Shown one piece after another: positions 36,780 through 48,592 of a DNA stretch of 64,000 bases (positions are counted from its first letter, which is position 1; each line of letters opens with the position of its first letter). Source of the DNA: Sipunculus nudus. Lineage: Eukaryota; Annelida; Sipuncula; Golfingiida; Sipunculidae. Under the pieces are notes generated by a model. That model searched no databases, was not told the DNA's origin, and saw only the letters and a program-made list of their open reading frames with translations. The stretch lies in NCBI GenBank assembly GCA_026874595.1, contig CM049319.1, forward strand, positions 40,373,473 through 40,437,472. Direction: 5' to 3'. The position numbers were made by a program, and so were the translations under genes.

Positions 36780-39700
36780 GGGAGTTAGACCATGCAGGAA
36801 TATGAGCAACCAGGTAGAATATACGGGTTGGTGAGCAGGGAGGTAGAACATACAGGTAGGTGTGCAGGGAAGTAGAACATACAAGTAGGTGTGCAGGGAG
36901 GTAGAACATACAGGTAGGTATGCAGGGAGGTAGAACATACAGGTAGGTGTGCAGGGAGGTAGAACATACAGGTAGGTGAGCAGGGAGGTAGAACATACAA
37001 GTAGGTGTGCAGGGAGGTAGAACATATAGGTAGGTGTGCAGGGAGGTAGAACATACAGGTAGGTGTGCAGGGAGGTAGAACATACAGGTAGGTGTGCAGG
37101 GAGGTAGAACATACAGGTAGTTGTGCAGGGAGGTAGAACATACAGGTAGGTGTGCAGGGAGGTAGAACATACAGGTAGGTGTGGAGGGAGGTAGAACATA
37201 CAGGTAGGTGTGCAGGGAGGTAGAACATACAGGTAGGTGTGCAGGGAGGTAGAACATACAGGTAGGTGTGCAGGGAGGTAGAACATACAAGTAGGTGTGC
37301 AGGGAGGTAGAACATACAGGTAGGTATGCAGGGAGGTAGAACATACACGTAGGTGTGCAGGGAGTTAGAACATACAGGTAGGTGTGCAGGGAAGTAGAAC
37401 ATACAAGTAGGTGTGCAGGGAGGTAGAACATACAAGTAGGTGTGCAGGGAGGTAGAACATACAGGTAGGTGTGCAGGGATGTAGAACATACAGGTAGGTG
37501 AGCAGGGAGGTAGAACATATAAGTAGGTATGTAGGAAAGTAGAACATACAGGTAGGTGTGCAGGGAGGTAGAACATACAGGCAGTTGTGCAGGAAGGTAG
37601 AACATACAGGTAGGTGTGCAGGGAGGTAGAACATACAGGTAGGTGTGCAGGAAGGTAGAACATACAGGTAGGTGTGCAGGGAGGTAGAACATACAGGTAG
37701 GTGTGCAGGGAGGTAGAACATACAGGTAGGTGTGCAGGGAGGTAGAACATACAGGTAGGTGTGCAGGGAGGTAGAACATACAGGTAGGTGTGCAGGGAGG
37801 TAGAACATACAGGTAGGTGTGCAGGGAGGTAGAACATACAGGTAGGTGTGCAGGGAGGTAGAACATACAAGTAGGTGTGCAGGGAGGTAGAACATACAGG
37901 TAGGTGTGCAGGGAGGTAGAACATACAAGTAGGTGTGCAGGGAGGTAGAACATACAGGTAGGTGTGCAGGGAAGTAGAACAAACAAGTAGGTGTGCAGGG
38001 AGGTAGAACATACAAGTAGGTGTGCAGGGAGGTAGAACATACAGGTAGGTGTGCAGGGAGGTAGAACATACAGGTAGGTGAGCAGGGAGGTAGAACATAT
38101 AAGTAGGTATGTAGGAAAGTAGAACATACAGGTAGGTGTGCAGGGAGGTAGAGCATACAGGTAGGTGTGCAGGGAGGTAGAATATACAGGTAGGTATGCT
38201 TGCAGGGAGGTAGAACATACAGGTAGGTAGGCGTGCAGGGAGGTAGAACATACAGGTAGGTAGGCGTGCAGGGAGGTAGAACATACAGGTAGGTGTGCAG
38301 GTAGGTAGAACATACAGGTAGGAGAGCAGGGAGGTAGAACATATAAGTAGGTATGTAGGGAGGTAGAATATACAGGTAGGCGAGCGGGGAGGTAGAACAT
38401 ACAGGTAGGTGTGCGGGGAGGTAGAACATACAGGTAGGTGTGCAGGGAGGTAGAACATACAGGTAGGTGTGCAGGGAGGTAGAACATACAGGTAGGTGTG
38501 CAGGGAGGTAGAACATACAGGTAGGTGTGCAGGGAGGTAGAACATACAGGTAGGTGTGCAGGGAGGTAGAACATACAGGTAGGTGTGCAGGGAGGTAGAA
38601 CATACAGGTAGGTGTGCAGGGAGGTAGAACATACAAGAAGGTGTGCAGGGAGGTAGAACATACAGGTAGGTGTGCAGGGAGGTAGAACATACAGGTAGGT
38701 GTGCAGGGAGGTAGAACATACAGGTAGGTGTGCAGGGAGATAGAACATACAGGAAGGTGTGCAGGGAGGTAGAACATACAGGAAGGTGTGCAGGGAGGTA
38801 GAACATATAAGTAGGTATGTAGGGAAGTAGAACATACAGGTAGGTGTGCAGGGAGGTAGAACATACAGGTAGGTGTGCAGGGAGGTAGAACATACAGGTA
38901 GGTAGGCGTGCAGGGAGGAAGAACATACAGGTAGGTGTGCAGGGAGGTAGAACATACAAAAAGGTGTGCAGGTAGGTAGAACATACAGGTAGGTGAGCAG
39001 GGAGGTAGAACATACAAGAAGGTGTGCAGGGAGGTAGAACATACAGGTAGGTGTGCAGGGAGGTAGAACATACAAGTAGGTGTGCAGGTAGGTAGAACAT
39101 ACAGGTAGGTGAGCAGGGAGGTAGAACATATAAGTAGGTATGTAGGGAGGTAGAACATACAGGTAGGCGAGCGGGGAGGTAGAACATACAGGTAGGTGTG
39201 CAGGGAGGTAGAACATACAGGTAGGTGTGCAGGGAGGTAGAACATACAGGTAGGTGTGCAGGGAGGTAGAACATACAGGTAGGTGTGCAGGAAGGTAGAA
39301 CATACAGGTAGGTGTGCAGGGAGGTAGAACATACAAGTAGGTGTGCAGGTAGGTAGAACATACAGGTAGGTGTGCAGGGAGGTAGAACATACAAGAAGGT
39401 GTGCAGGGAGGTAGAATATACAAGTAGGTGTGCAAGGAGGTAGAACATACAGGTAGGTATGCAGGGAGGTAGAACATACAGGTAGGTGTGCAGGGAGGTA
39501 GAACATACAGGTAGGTGTGCAAGGAGGTAGAACATACAGGCAGGTATGCAGGGAGGTAGAACATATAAGTAGGTATGTAGGGAAGTAGAACATACAGGTA
39601 GGTGTGCAGGGAGGTAGAACATACAGGTAGGTATGCAGGGAGGTAGAACATACACGTAGGTGTGCAGGGAGTTAGAACATACAGGTAGGTGTGCAGGGAA

Positions 39701-40380
39701 GTAGAACATACAGGTAGGTGTGCAGGGAGGTAGAATATACAGGTAGGTAGGCTTGCAGGGAGGTAGAACATACAGGTAGGTAGGCGTGCAGGGAGGTAGA
39801 ACATACAGGTAGGTAGGCGTGCAGGGAGTTAGAACATACAGGTAGGTGTGCAGGTAGGCAGAACATACGGTAGGTGAGCAGGGAGGTAGAATATACAGGT
39901 AGGTGTGCAGGGAGGTAGAACATACAGGTAGGTGTGCAGGGAGGTATAATATACAGGTAGGCGTGCAGGGAGGTAGAACATACAGGTAGGTAGGCGTGCA
40001 GGCAGGTAGAACATACAGGTAGGTGTGCAGGGAGGTATAATATACAGGTAGGCGTGCAGGGAGGTAGAACATACAGGTAGGTAGGCGTGCAAGGAGGTAG
40101 AACATACAGGTAGGTGTGCAGGGAGGTATAATATACAGGTAGGCGTGCAGGGAGGTAGAACATACAGGTAGGTATGCAGGGAGGTAGAACATACAGGTAG
40201 GTAGGCGTGCAGGGAGGTAGAACATCCAGGTAGGTGTGCAGGGAGGCAGAACATACGGTAGGTGAGCAGGGAGGTAGAACATACAGGTAGGTAGGTGTGC
40301 AGGGAGGTAGAACATACAGGTAGGTGTGCAGGGAGGTAGAACATACAGGTAGGTGTGCAGGGAGGTGGAACACACAGAGT
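36780..40380. repeat. 29-bp minisatellite, about 123 copies, in SFRP intron 2
   Basis: Units GGTAGGTGTGCAGGGAGGTA plus GAACATACA (29 bp), with 33-bp variants carrying an extra GTAG (GGTAGGTAGGCGTGCAGGG) clustered at 38160-38290 and 39735-40320. The unit has no stop codon in any minus-strand frame, and 29 is not a multiple of three. All three minus frames therefore stay open, the longest at 36785-40441 (1218 codons), each cycling through the same 29-residue peptide. This is a property of the repeat, not a gene; the array lies within SFRP intron 2. A higher-order unit of 580 bp (20 x 29) links 37502 and 38082. Confidence 0.95.
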
Positions 40381-41264
40381 ATACAACGTTGGTCGTGACA
40401 TACTTCATGGAAAACACAACATAACTCATTCGGGTAAACATGAAGTATTAAAAGGTGATCTGAAATATGGAAAAAATTAGGTTTGGGTATGCGGGATGAG
40501 AAACGAGTAAAAATTGAATTCTCAGTGGAAGAATCAATCGTGCATGGGAACAGGGCTTTTGTTCATGGTGGAAGAAATCACTGTTGCACTGGGAGAGGGT
40601 GTGCGTAAGGTCTGCGAAGGTTCCTAAACATTTTTACATTTTTTTCTCACATTTGCGACATTTCATCTATTGTAAACACTAAACAATCGTAACTCGAGCA
40701 AGTAGACACCCTTCCCTGCATGTGTACGCCGGTGCCACATTTTCATTAACGATAGGAATAACGCATGTTGTAGATATATTTATCAATCAATTGAAGTTGA
40801 TCTTGTATGCCTCGACGGATCTTGATTGAATTTTTAGTACTGCATATTAAAAGGTATTTTATGCATATTTTTTGTTTACATTTGAATAATTTATCTTAAA
40901 GAATAATACTTTAAATACGAATAAGTGTTTGATAAATTAAGGTAATTATATTATCTTTTAGCAGTCTGCCTCTTCATATAAGTAGGTTAATGGGACACTA
41001 GGTGACTACTACTAAATCAATTTGCCTTATTTACGCAAAACGGAATAAATACATAAAATAAATTTGTTTTACCATGATTTTTTTATCATCTGTAAACAAA
41101 TCCTATATAATTTATAAAGCTCTATTTATTTTACATGTATTGTAAAAATGCTAAAAACAACTAATGCCAGGCCCTGTCCATTGCACAGGTGGTGGGGTTC
41201 GGTATAGGGTCTCATGAAGTGTAAAAACTGGAGGACCAGGAGAAAAGCAATAATAGTCCATGGG

Positions 41265-41640
41265 CCCACAGAGCTATTTTTTCACATATCAGTACCACCC
41301 AGGGTTTTTTAAAGGGTATACCTGAAGATGATATTTTGGTATGGTAACTGATCCAGAGTGGTAGCTTGGTCAAGGTTATCCGCTACTGAATGAAGTGACC
41401 TTGAATGAAAATTTAAACTTTAAGCTGGATCGACTTTTCCACATTATTTATTTGATAACTTCTTGTGTACATTTAAGATATCATAAAATAATTGGTCTCA
41501 ATAGATAGCTGAGACCTAGGGCTTTCGGACGGTGTGTCAAATATGGCAGGTTTATGCATTTATCATCAGTGGCAGATACTTATAGTTATCCCAACCCCTT
41601 AAAATTAATTGCTGAAATTTCGGTATTTTTTATTCATTTA
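41265..41640 (+). repeat. Left arm of a large inverted repeat pair
   Basis: Diverged inverted match to 44570-44905. Shared blocks include AGTCCATGGGCC at the outer end, TAACTGATCCA, the TTTTCCACA..ATTTATT block, and TTTATGCATTTATCATCAGTG near 41560. Identity is roughly 75% by eye. It may be one half of a long TIR element or two copies of one repeat in opposite orientation. Confidence 0.65.
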
Positions 41641-41774
41641 ACTTAAGTTTGATGGAACTTGCGACAGTTTCAATATATTCTTTTATTCTTTGCTTGAATA
41701 GATACCAGCTTGGTTTTTCTTGTCTCTTTTTAATTTGTTTGGACCTTCGTCTAACACGTTAAGCCATCCTTAAA

Positions 41775-41812
41775 CAAGGGACCCATGGGTCACTCTGCTC
41801 AGCTTGAAGGTA
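41775..41812 (+). mobile_element. Isolated left end of the dispersed family 1 element
   Basis: CAAGGGACCCATGGGTCACT followed by CTGCTCAGCTTG matches the left termini at 16063, 25788 and 26066. No matching right end was found nearby, so this is a truncated copy. Confidence 0.6.
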
Positions 41813-42289
41813 AAATCTAAAATAATATCAAATGGAAATAAAGTCTGAGAGGAAGAGGTAATCTAGACCATGGTTGGTTGATATGATGCTTAAATCCATG
41901 CATATACATACAACATATTAAAGTTATTTAAACAGTACCTATAGAAAAGTTCATAATTGATATATATATATATTACTGACAACGGAGAGATGATGGACAG
42001 ACAGAGCCGATCACTTTATGTCCCAACACAGGCGCTTGAATTGATCTAAGTGTAGCTTTCGGTTAAATATTTTACTTTTCTGGGTCATTTCCCTCATAAC
42101 CATTACTTATCTGACATTTACCTAGCGTTTTTCACACTATATGGTTCATCTGTTTATTATTTACTTAATATTTGGGATAAGCAGGCAAGATGACCCGATC
42201 GCTTGGTCAAAGAGCCATGGCACATCGGTTTTTGGGCTTAATTTGAACTAAGTGCGTGATTGGCTGTCACCGGTGTCACCGTCTGAAAA

Positions 42290-43040
42290 TTCCATTAGTA
42301 AACATATCAACCAATCAGAAAGCACGTCCTCGGTTGCTTGGATATCTCAAGATCTAACCATGACAATAGGTCGAATATTGTGTCTAGACCTTGGTTTTCA
42401 TGGTCAACCATTAGAATAAAATTATAATAGTAACGGTTTAGTGAGTATTTTAACAATTATTATACAAATTGGTGCCGCCATTGATGGAAATCCTACCTTC
42501 CCTAATATCTCAAAAATTTACCATGATAACTGGCCAAACATTGTCTCTATTCTTATTTTTTCATGGTCAACGATTCAAACAAAACCATATTAGTAACGGT
42601 TTTAGTAATTTTTAATTTTAAATGCATTGATGCAAAGTCTTACTGTCACCATAACATGAAAAACATATCAGGATAATTGGTCGAACATTGTGTCTAGACC
42701 TAAGTTTTCGTGGTCAAAGATTCATATGAAACCATGAGAACAACGGTTTAACTGTAATTTAAAATGCAAATTGTGGATGCCATTGATGGAATATCCCAAT
42801 GGGAAGGCATTGGAAACCATCCAATAATATTTGGACAAACATGGAATCTAGACATAGGTTTTCATGGTCAAGGAATGTTAAAAGACCATCGGAACAAACA
42901 TGATGTTCAGTTTTTTTTATACTTTGAAAATGCAAAATACGGCAGTCATTGCAGTGAAACCTGTTCTCCAGTATATATTTAAAATATTGATAAATGGTCA
43001 AATATATTTGCTAAAACCTAAGGTTTCGTAACCAGAGATT
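42290..43040. repeat. Degenerate ~150-165 bp tandem repeat, about five units
   Basis: Recurring blocks GGTCGAA(T/C)ATTGTGTCTAGACC, TTTTCATGGTCAA and AACGGTTTA appear in the same order at about 42370, 42530, 42675, 42830 and 43000, with heavy divergence. Paired open frames at 42759-43001 on both strands are a by-product. Confidence 0.55.
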
Positions 43041-43976
43041 GATTTAATCTAGGAGTAAGACGGGGTGTGCTTTCTATGCTTAATATTATGACGTAGAATC
43101 ATAATGTATAGTGAATCAATCATTTTTATATTTTTTTTTAATTCACAAATGCTAATGCGTACTTCCTATAGAGGTTCTACTTGCGTTGCTGTTCCTCATA
43201 ATATATACATATTTATAATTATCTCCTTTGGCTAGTATATAGATATATGTATTCGATAAAATTATCAGGATATAAGAACATTTTACATTAAAATCCCATC
43301 TATCCATTTGGTCACTCTTTCTTGGTGACATCTAAAAATGAAGATGCAAGCAGTTTTGTCATCTGTTTGGAATTCATTTATTTTATAGAAAACACAGTTC
43401 TGTTGACAGACAACAGAGACCAGTTCAGATCCACTGGATAAAAATACCTAGGCGTTCATCTTTATTCACAATATCACCTCTTTCACTTTACATGCAAATT
43501 TGATATATTTTTTGTTAATTAATGAATATTTAAAAAAATTGTTTCTTAACATTTTCGTGTTTGATTGGAACATCCAACCTTAAAATATCATGAGGCCTTT
43601 CAGTCCATTTCCAAGGTCAGAAGTTCCATTGAACTTATATATTTTAATATAAAAACAAAATAATCAAGGTACATGTATATATATGGTAATATGACTGGAC
43701 AATGATATCTACGATATCTATTTATAATAAAATCTGAAATTCATGGTATATGCAGATGTCAGGTAGTTTTACTTAACTGTGTTTTCTTCACCTCTTTTTT
43801 GGCCTGGCATTATAAAACTAATCAACAACTTGTTATACCACATTTGCAGTCCAAGGCAGACAAACATGAATTGAGTCCTAGTGGCAGAAAATGCCTATTT
43901 GTATTTATGATGCCTATCTTGATATGCCTTTAGTTTGAGTCTGGCGGTTTGGCCTTTGGCCAACATATCCGTGATA

Positions 43977-43983
43977 TACATAC

Positions 43984-44040
<57 letters not shown>
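43977..44040. repeat. CATA and TA microsatellite
   Basis: CATACATACATA followed by about 25 TA dinucleotides. Comparable TA or CA runs in the window are at 7768-7808, 7920-8002, 33357-33411, 33775-33833, 60897-60944 and 63179-63211. Confidence 0.95.
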
Positions 44041-44041
<1 letters not shown>

Positions 44042-44569
44042 TTCAGTGTATGATTAAACTTTTTCATTTCTCAAACAGTGATTAATATTCAAAACAGAGC
44101 ATTGATTCTGTCCTGCCTAATCCGATATCATTTGATCGGATCAAGTGCCCTATAGGAAAAATAATTGACCTTGGGCAAGTTACTCGTCTCCTGATCTTGA
44201 GATGCGCTACAAATTCAATTCAGGGGATAAGTCTAAACAATTTTGTCAGGTTTAAGTTATCCTTTCATTTTTAACCTATCCTGATTTTATAGTATTACAA
44301 AGTGCTATAATATGCTATAATTATCATGGTTAGTTCTTGAGATATCGAGGAATATAGAATTTTTGTCAATGACAGCCCTAATTCGCATATTACAAAATTG
44401 CCCAAGGTCGTCGTGAGGACATTCTCAGGACAACCCTTCCCAAAGTATAAAGGACCCCTACCATCAGAAACAATAAAAAACCTTGTACTATAGACAATTC
44501 ATAAGCTCAGTATGGAATACAAAAAGGCGGCAACTCGACTATTGCGCCAATGAAAAAATAATAAATAAA

Positions 44570-44905
44570 AAAACTGACATAAATAAAAATACAGAATTTT
44601 TGACAGTTTTAAGGGGTCTGGGTAAATATTAGTATCTAACACTGATGATAAATGCATAAAACTGCCACATTTAACACACCATCAGAAAGAGCCAGGGCTA
44701 TTTAGACAAAACTTATGATATCTTTTGTATTCAGGAAGTTATTGAATAAATACTGTGGAAAAATCGATGCAGCTTAAAAGTTACTGTGGATCAGTTATAA
44801 TATCAAAATATCATTCATATATATATATAGGCATAGACCTATAAAAAACGTACTTAAGTTTTCCACCCTGGATGGTACCAATATCTGCTCTGGCCCATGG
44901 ACTAT
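44570..44905 (-). repeat. Right arm of a large inverted repeat pair
   Basis: Reverse-complement counterpart of 41265-41640, with the same block order read from the right. About 2.9 kb separate the arms; that stretch contains a family 1 left end, a degenerate tandem array and an AT microsatellite. Confidence 0.65.
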
Positions 44906-45021
44906 AATTAGCATGGGCCTTGTTCGGGCGACCACAACTCATTATCATGAGACGAAACGTATGAGGGTCCAGCTTCTTACCACTCGACCGTCAAATAAAC
45001 ATGTCTCATATATAAATATAT

Positions 45022-45198
45022 ATTATATATAGATGAGGGTCCCATGGTTAACATAATAAACATTTTGAACTGGATAAGAATTTATTAATATAAATATATA
45101 ATATTTATATATATATATTATATATTTATATTAATAAATTCTTATCCAGTTAAAAATGTTTATTATGTTAACCGTGAGACCCTCATCTATATATAATG
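45022..45198. repeat. Near-perfect ~175-bp palindrome
   Basis: Left arm TATAGATGAGGGTCCCATGG..TTAACATAATAAACATTT..GATAAGAATTTATTAATATA is matched by the right arm in reverse, ending GAGACCCTCATCTATATA, with only a few mismatches and almost no spacer. The centre is an AT run near 45110. Confidence 0.85.
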
Positions 45199-45443
45199 CA
45201 TTATTTGAAAAACAGAAAAATACATGTATCAATGTGTAGTGTTGTAACTTCATTGTAATTTTTAAGAAGAAGATGGTCAGCACACATGTAAAAGAACTGA
45301 AATGGATTAACTATTATATGTCACTGAATCTGTCAAAGGTTACTACATGCATTTATCTTTCATGTTGAGCTTCTGGTAATGAATTCCATAATATAGGTTT
45401 TCGTAAAAAAAACTAGACATTTCTTGGCACCGCAGGTGCCAGA

Positions 45444-48400
45444 GTATCCCCAGACATAATAGCCCCCCCCCCCCCCTCAAGAATAGACCCCCATTTTTAG
45501 CAGCATATACTGACACTTGGCATATTTATTGTTTCTTCCATCTAACAATCAACAATCTTGTTGAAGATGTTGGTCCTGTGACCTTGATATTTTTAAAGAT
45601 GTGTCCTGTGACCTTGACCTTTGACCTCATGACCCCAAAATCAATTCGGGGCTTGCTTTCCAATGGGACATATGCAAGTCAGGTTTGAAATCTATACATC
45701 AATAAAGCAGGAATTATCATCCAGAAACTAATTTTTGGACAGATGGCTCCTGTGACCTTCATCTTTGACCTTGTGACCTCAAAATGGATAGTGTTCTTCC
45801 TCTCTTCGCAGGAGAACTATATGTGCAAGATAAAAGATCTGAGATGAAATGTTTGGCTGAAAATGCATCCACATCTTTTTAAAGATGTGTCCTGTGACCT
45901 TGACCTTTGACCCCAAAATCAATTTTGGTCTTGCTTTTCCAATAGGACATATACAAGTCAAGTTTGAAATCCATACATCAATAAAAGTAGGAATTATCAT
46001 CCAGAAACTAATTTTTGGACAGATGGCTCCTGTGACCTTCATCTTTGACCTTGTGACCTCAAAAATTGATAGGGGTCTTCCACTCTTGGCAGGTGAACTT
46101 TATGTGCAAGATGAAAGATCTGAGATGAAATATTTGGCTGAAAATGCATCCACAATCTTTTTAAAGAGGTTTCCCGTGACCTTGACCTTTGACCTCATGA
46201 CCCCAGAATCAATTTTGGTCTTGCTTTTCCAATAGGACATATACAAGTCAAGTTTGAAATCCATACATCAATAAAAGAAGATATTATCATCCAGAAACTA
46301 ATTTTTGTACAGATGGCTCCTGTGACCTTCACCTTTGACCTTGTGACCTCAAAATTTATAGGGTTCTTCCTCTCTTGGCAGGTGAACTATATGTGCAAGA
46401 TGAAAGATCTGAGATGAAATGTTTGGCTGAAAATGCATCCACATCTTTTTAAAGATGTGTCCTGTGACCTTGACCTTTGACCTCATGACCCCAAAATCAA
46501 TTGGGGTCTTGCTTTTCCAATGGGACATATACAAGTCAAGTTTGAAATCCATACATCAATAAAAGAAGATATTATCATCCAGAAACTAATTTTTGGACAG
46601 ATGGCTCCTGTGACCTTCACCTTTGACCTTGTGACCTCAAAATTTGATAGGGGTCTTCCACTCTTGGCAGGTGAACTTTATGTGCAAGATGAAAGATCTG
46701 AGATGAATTGTTTGGCTGAAAATGCATCCACAATCTTTTTAAAGAGGTTTCCTGTGACCTTGACCTTTGACCTCATGACCCCAAAATCAATTCGGGTCTT
46801 GCTTTTCCAATGGATCAAATACAAGTCAAGTTTGAAATCCATACATCAATAAAAGAAGATATTATCATCCAGAAACTAATTTTTGGACAGATGGCTCCTG
46901 TGACCTTCACCTTTGACATCGTGACCTCAAAACTGATAGGGTTCTTCCACTCTTGGCAGGTGAACTATATGTGCAAGATGAAAGATCTGAGATGAAAGGT
47001 TTGGCTGAAAATGCATCCACATTTTTTTAAAGATGTGTCCTGTGACCTTGACCTTTGACCTCACGACCCCAAAATCAATTTTGGTCTTGCTTTTCCAATG
47101 GGACATATACAAGTCAAGTTTGAAATCCATATATCAATAAAAGCAGGAATTATCATCCAGAAACTAATTTTTGGACAGATGGCTCCTGTGACCTTCACCT
47201 TTGACATCGTGACCTCAAAATTTATAGGGTTCTTCCTCTCTTGGCAGGTGAACTATATGTGCAAGATGAAAGATCTGAGATGAAATATTTGGCTGAAAAT
47301 GCATCCACAATCTTTTTAAAGATGTGTCCTGTGACCTAGTCCTTTGACCTCATGACCCCAAAATCAATTTTGGTCATGCTTTTCCAATGGGACATATACA
47401 AGTCAAGTTTGAAATCCATACATCAATAAAAGCAGGAATTATCATCCAGGAACTAATTTTTGGACAGATGGCTCCTGTGACCTTCACCTTTGACCTTGTG
47501 ACCTCAAAACTGATAGGGGTCTTCCTCTATTGGCAGATGACTTATATGTGCAAGATGAAAGGTCTGAGACGAAATGTTTGGCTGAAAATGCATCCACAAT
47601 CTTTTTAAAGATGTGTCCTGTGACCTTGACCTTTGACCTCATGACCCCAAAATCAATTGGAGTCTTGCTTTTTTAATAGGACATATATAATTCAAGTTTG
47701 AAATCCATACATCAATAAAAGCAGGAATTATCATCCAGAAACTAATTTTTGGACAGATAGCTCTTGTGGCCTTGACCTTTGACCTTGTGACCCCAAAATT
47801 TATATGGATCATCCACTATTGGCAAGTGAGCTATATATTCAAGATGGAAGATCTAGGATGAAAGTTTGGCTTAAAATGCATCCACAGTATCTTTTAAAAT
47901 GCCAGTCCAGTGACCTTGACCTTTGACCTCATGACCCTAGAACCTATAGGGTTCTTACTTTAGTGGTGGGCCATACATAAGTCATGTTTGAAATCCATAT
48001 GGCTATCAACACTGGAGATATCATAAGAGGTGTGTGATTTTCACCATATACGGCAATATTCAAGGTCAAGGCCCCTATCATAGGAAAGGTCATGACCCCA
48101 ATTTAAATAAACATCATCCCATAACCCATACCTATGTATATGCATAATATAAAAGAAATCTGTCCATTAGTTTTTGACTTATAATGCTCACAGTACTGTA
48201 AGGTGGCAATTTTGGGGGTATTAAACGGCACGAAAACAAGTAAAGAATAATAGGTGGCGCCACCAGTTTCTGGAATATGACAACCCTATCCATGATCTTC
48301 CATCAACTTGATTTTGGGATAAATCCATGCAAGATTTCTTGAGATATTAAAGAATTTGTGTGATTTTCCCCAAAATTGGACCTATTTAAGGTCAAGGACA

Positions 48401-48592
48401 CTCTCCTAGTAAAGGTCATGACCTCATTTTAAATAGGCGTCATCCTCTTACCCATATCTATACATATACCAAGTTTGGTAAAGTTCCGTGAAATATTTTT
48501 TGGGTTATCGCGCCAACAAGATTTATATGCGGCGGCGGCGGCGGCGGGACCGGTATGAAAACATAGTATTCCCCGACTTTGTCTGGGGATAC
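45444..48592 (+). mobile_element. TIR element (family 2) with eight ~288-bp TGACCT units
   Basis: Left end GTATCCCCAGACA, right end TGTCTGGGGATAC. The interior is a tandem array in which TTTTTGGACAGATGGCTCC recurs at about 45732, 46012, 46303, 46591, 46881, 47168, 47456 and 47745 (spacing about 288 bp). Each unit carries two blocks of the type CCTGTGACCTTGACCTTTGACC. After the array come one GGTGGCGCCACC palindrome (about 48253), a (CGG)n tract (48530-48548) and a terminal hairpin (48566-48592). A run of 14 C lies just inside the left end. Open frames of 60-116 codons here repeat with the array and do not look coding. Non-autonomous, inside SFRP intron 2. Confidence 0.8.

Noticed and set aside
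36754-40441. Open frames of 1218, 1016 and 742 codons on the minus strand
   Set aside because: They are frame-by-frame readings of a 29-bp minisatellite without stops, lie inside SFRP intron 2, and encode the same cyclic 29-residue peptide in all three frames.
45885-47608. Series of 60-116 codon open frames containing VTFTFDLVTSK-like words
   Set aside because: They repeat with the ~288-bp unit of the TIR element on both strands. Divergence between units is not concentrated at third positions as far as I can see by eye.
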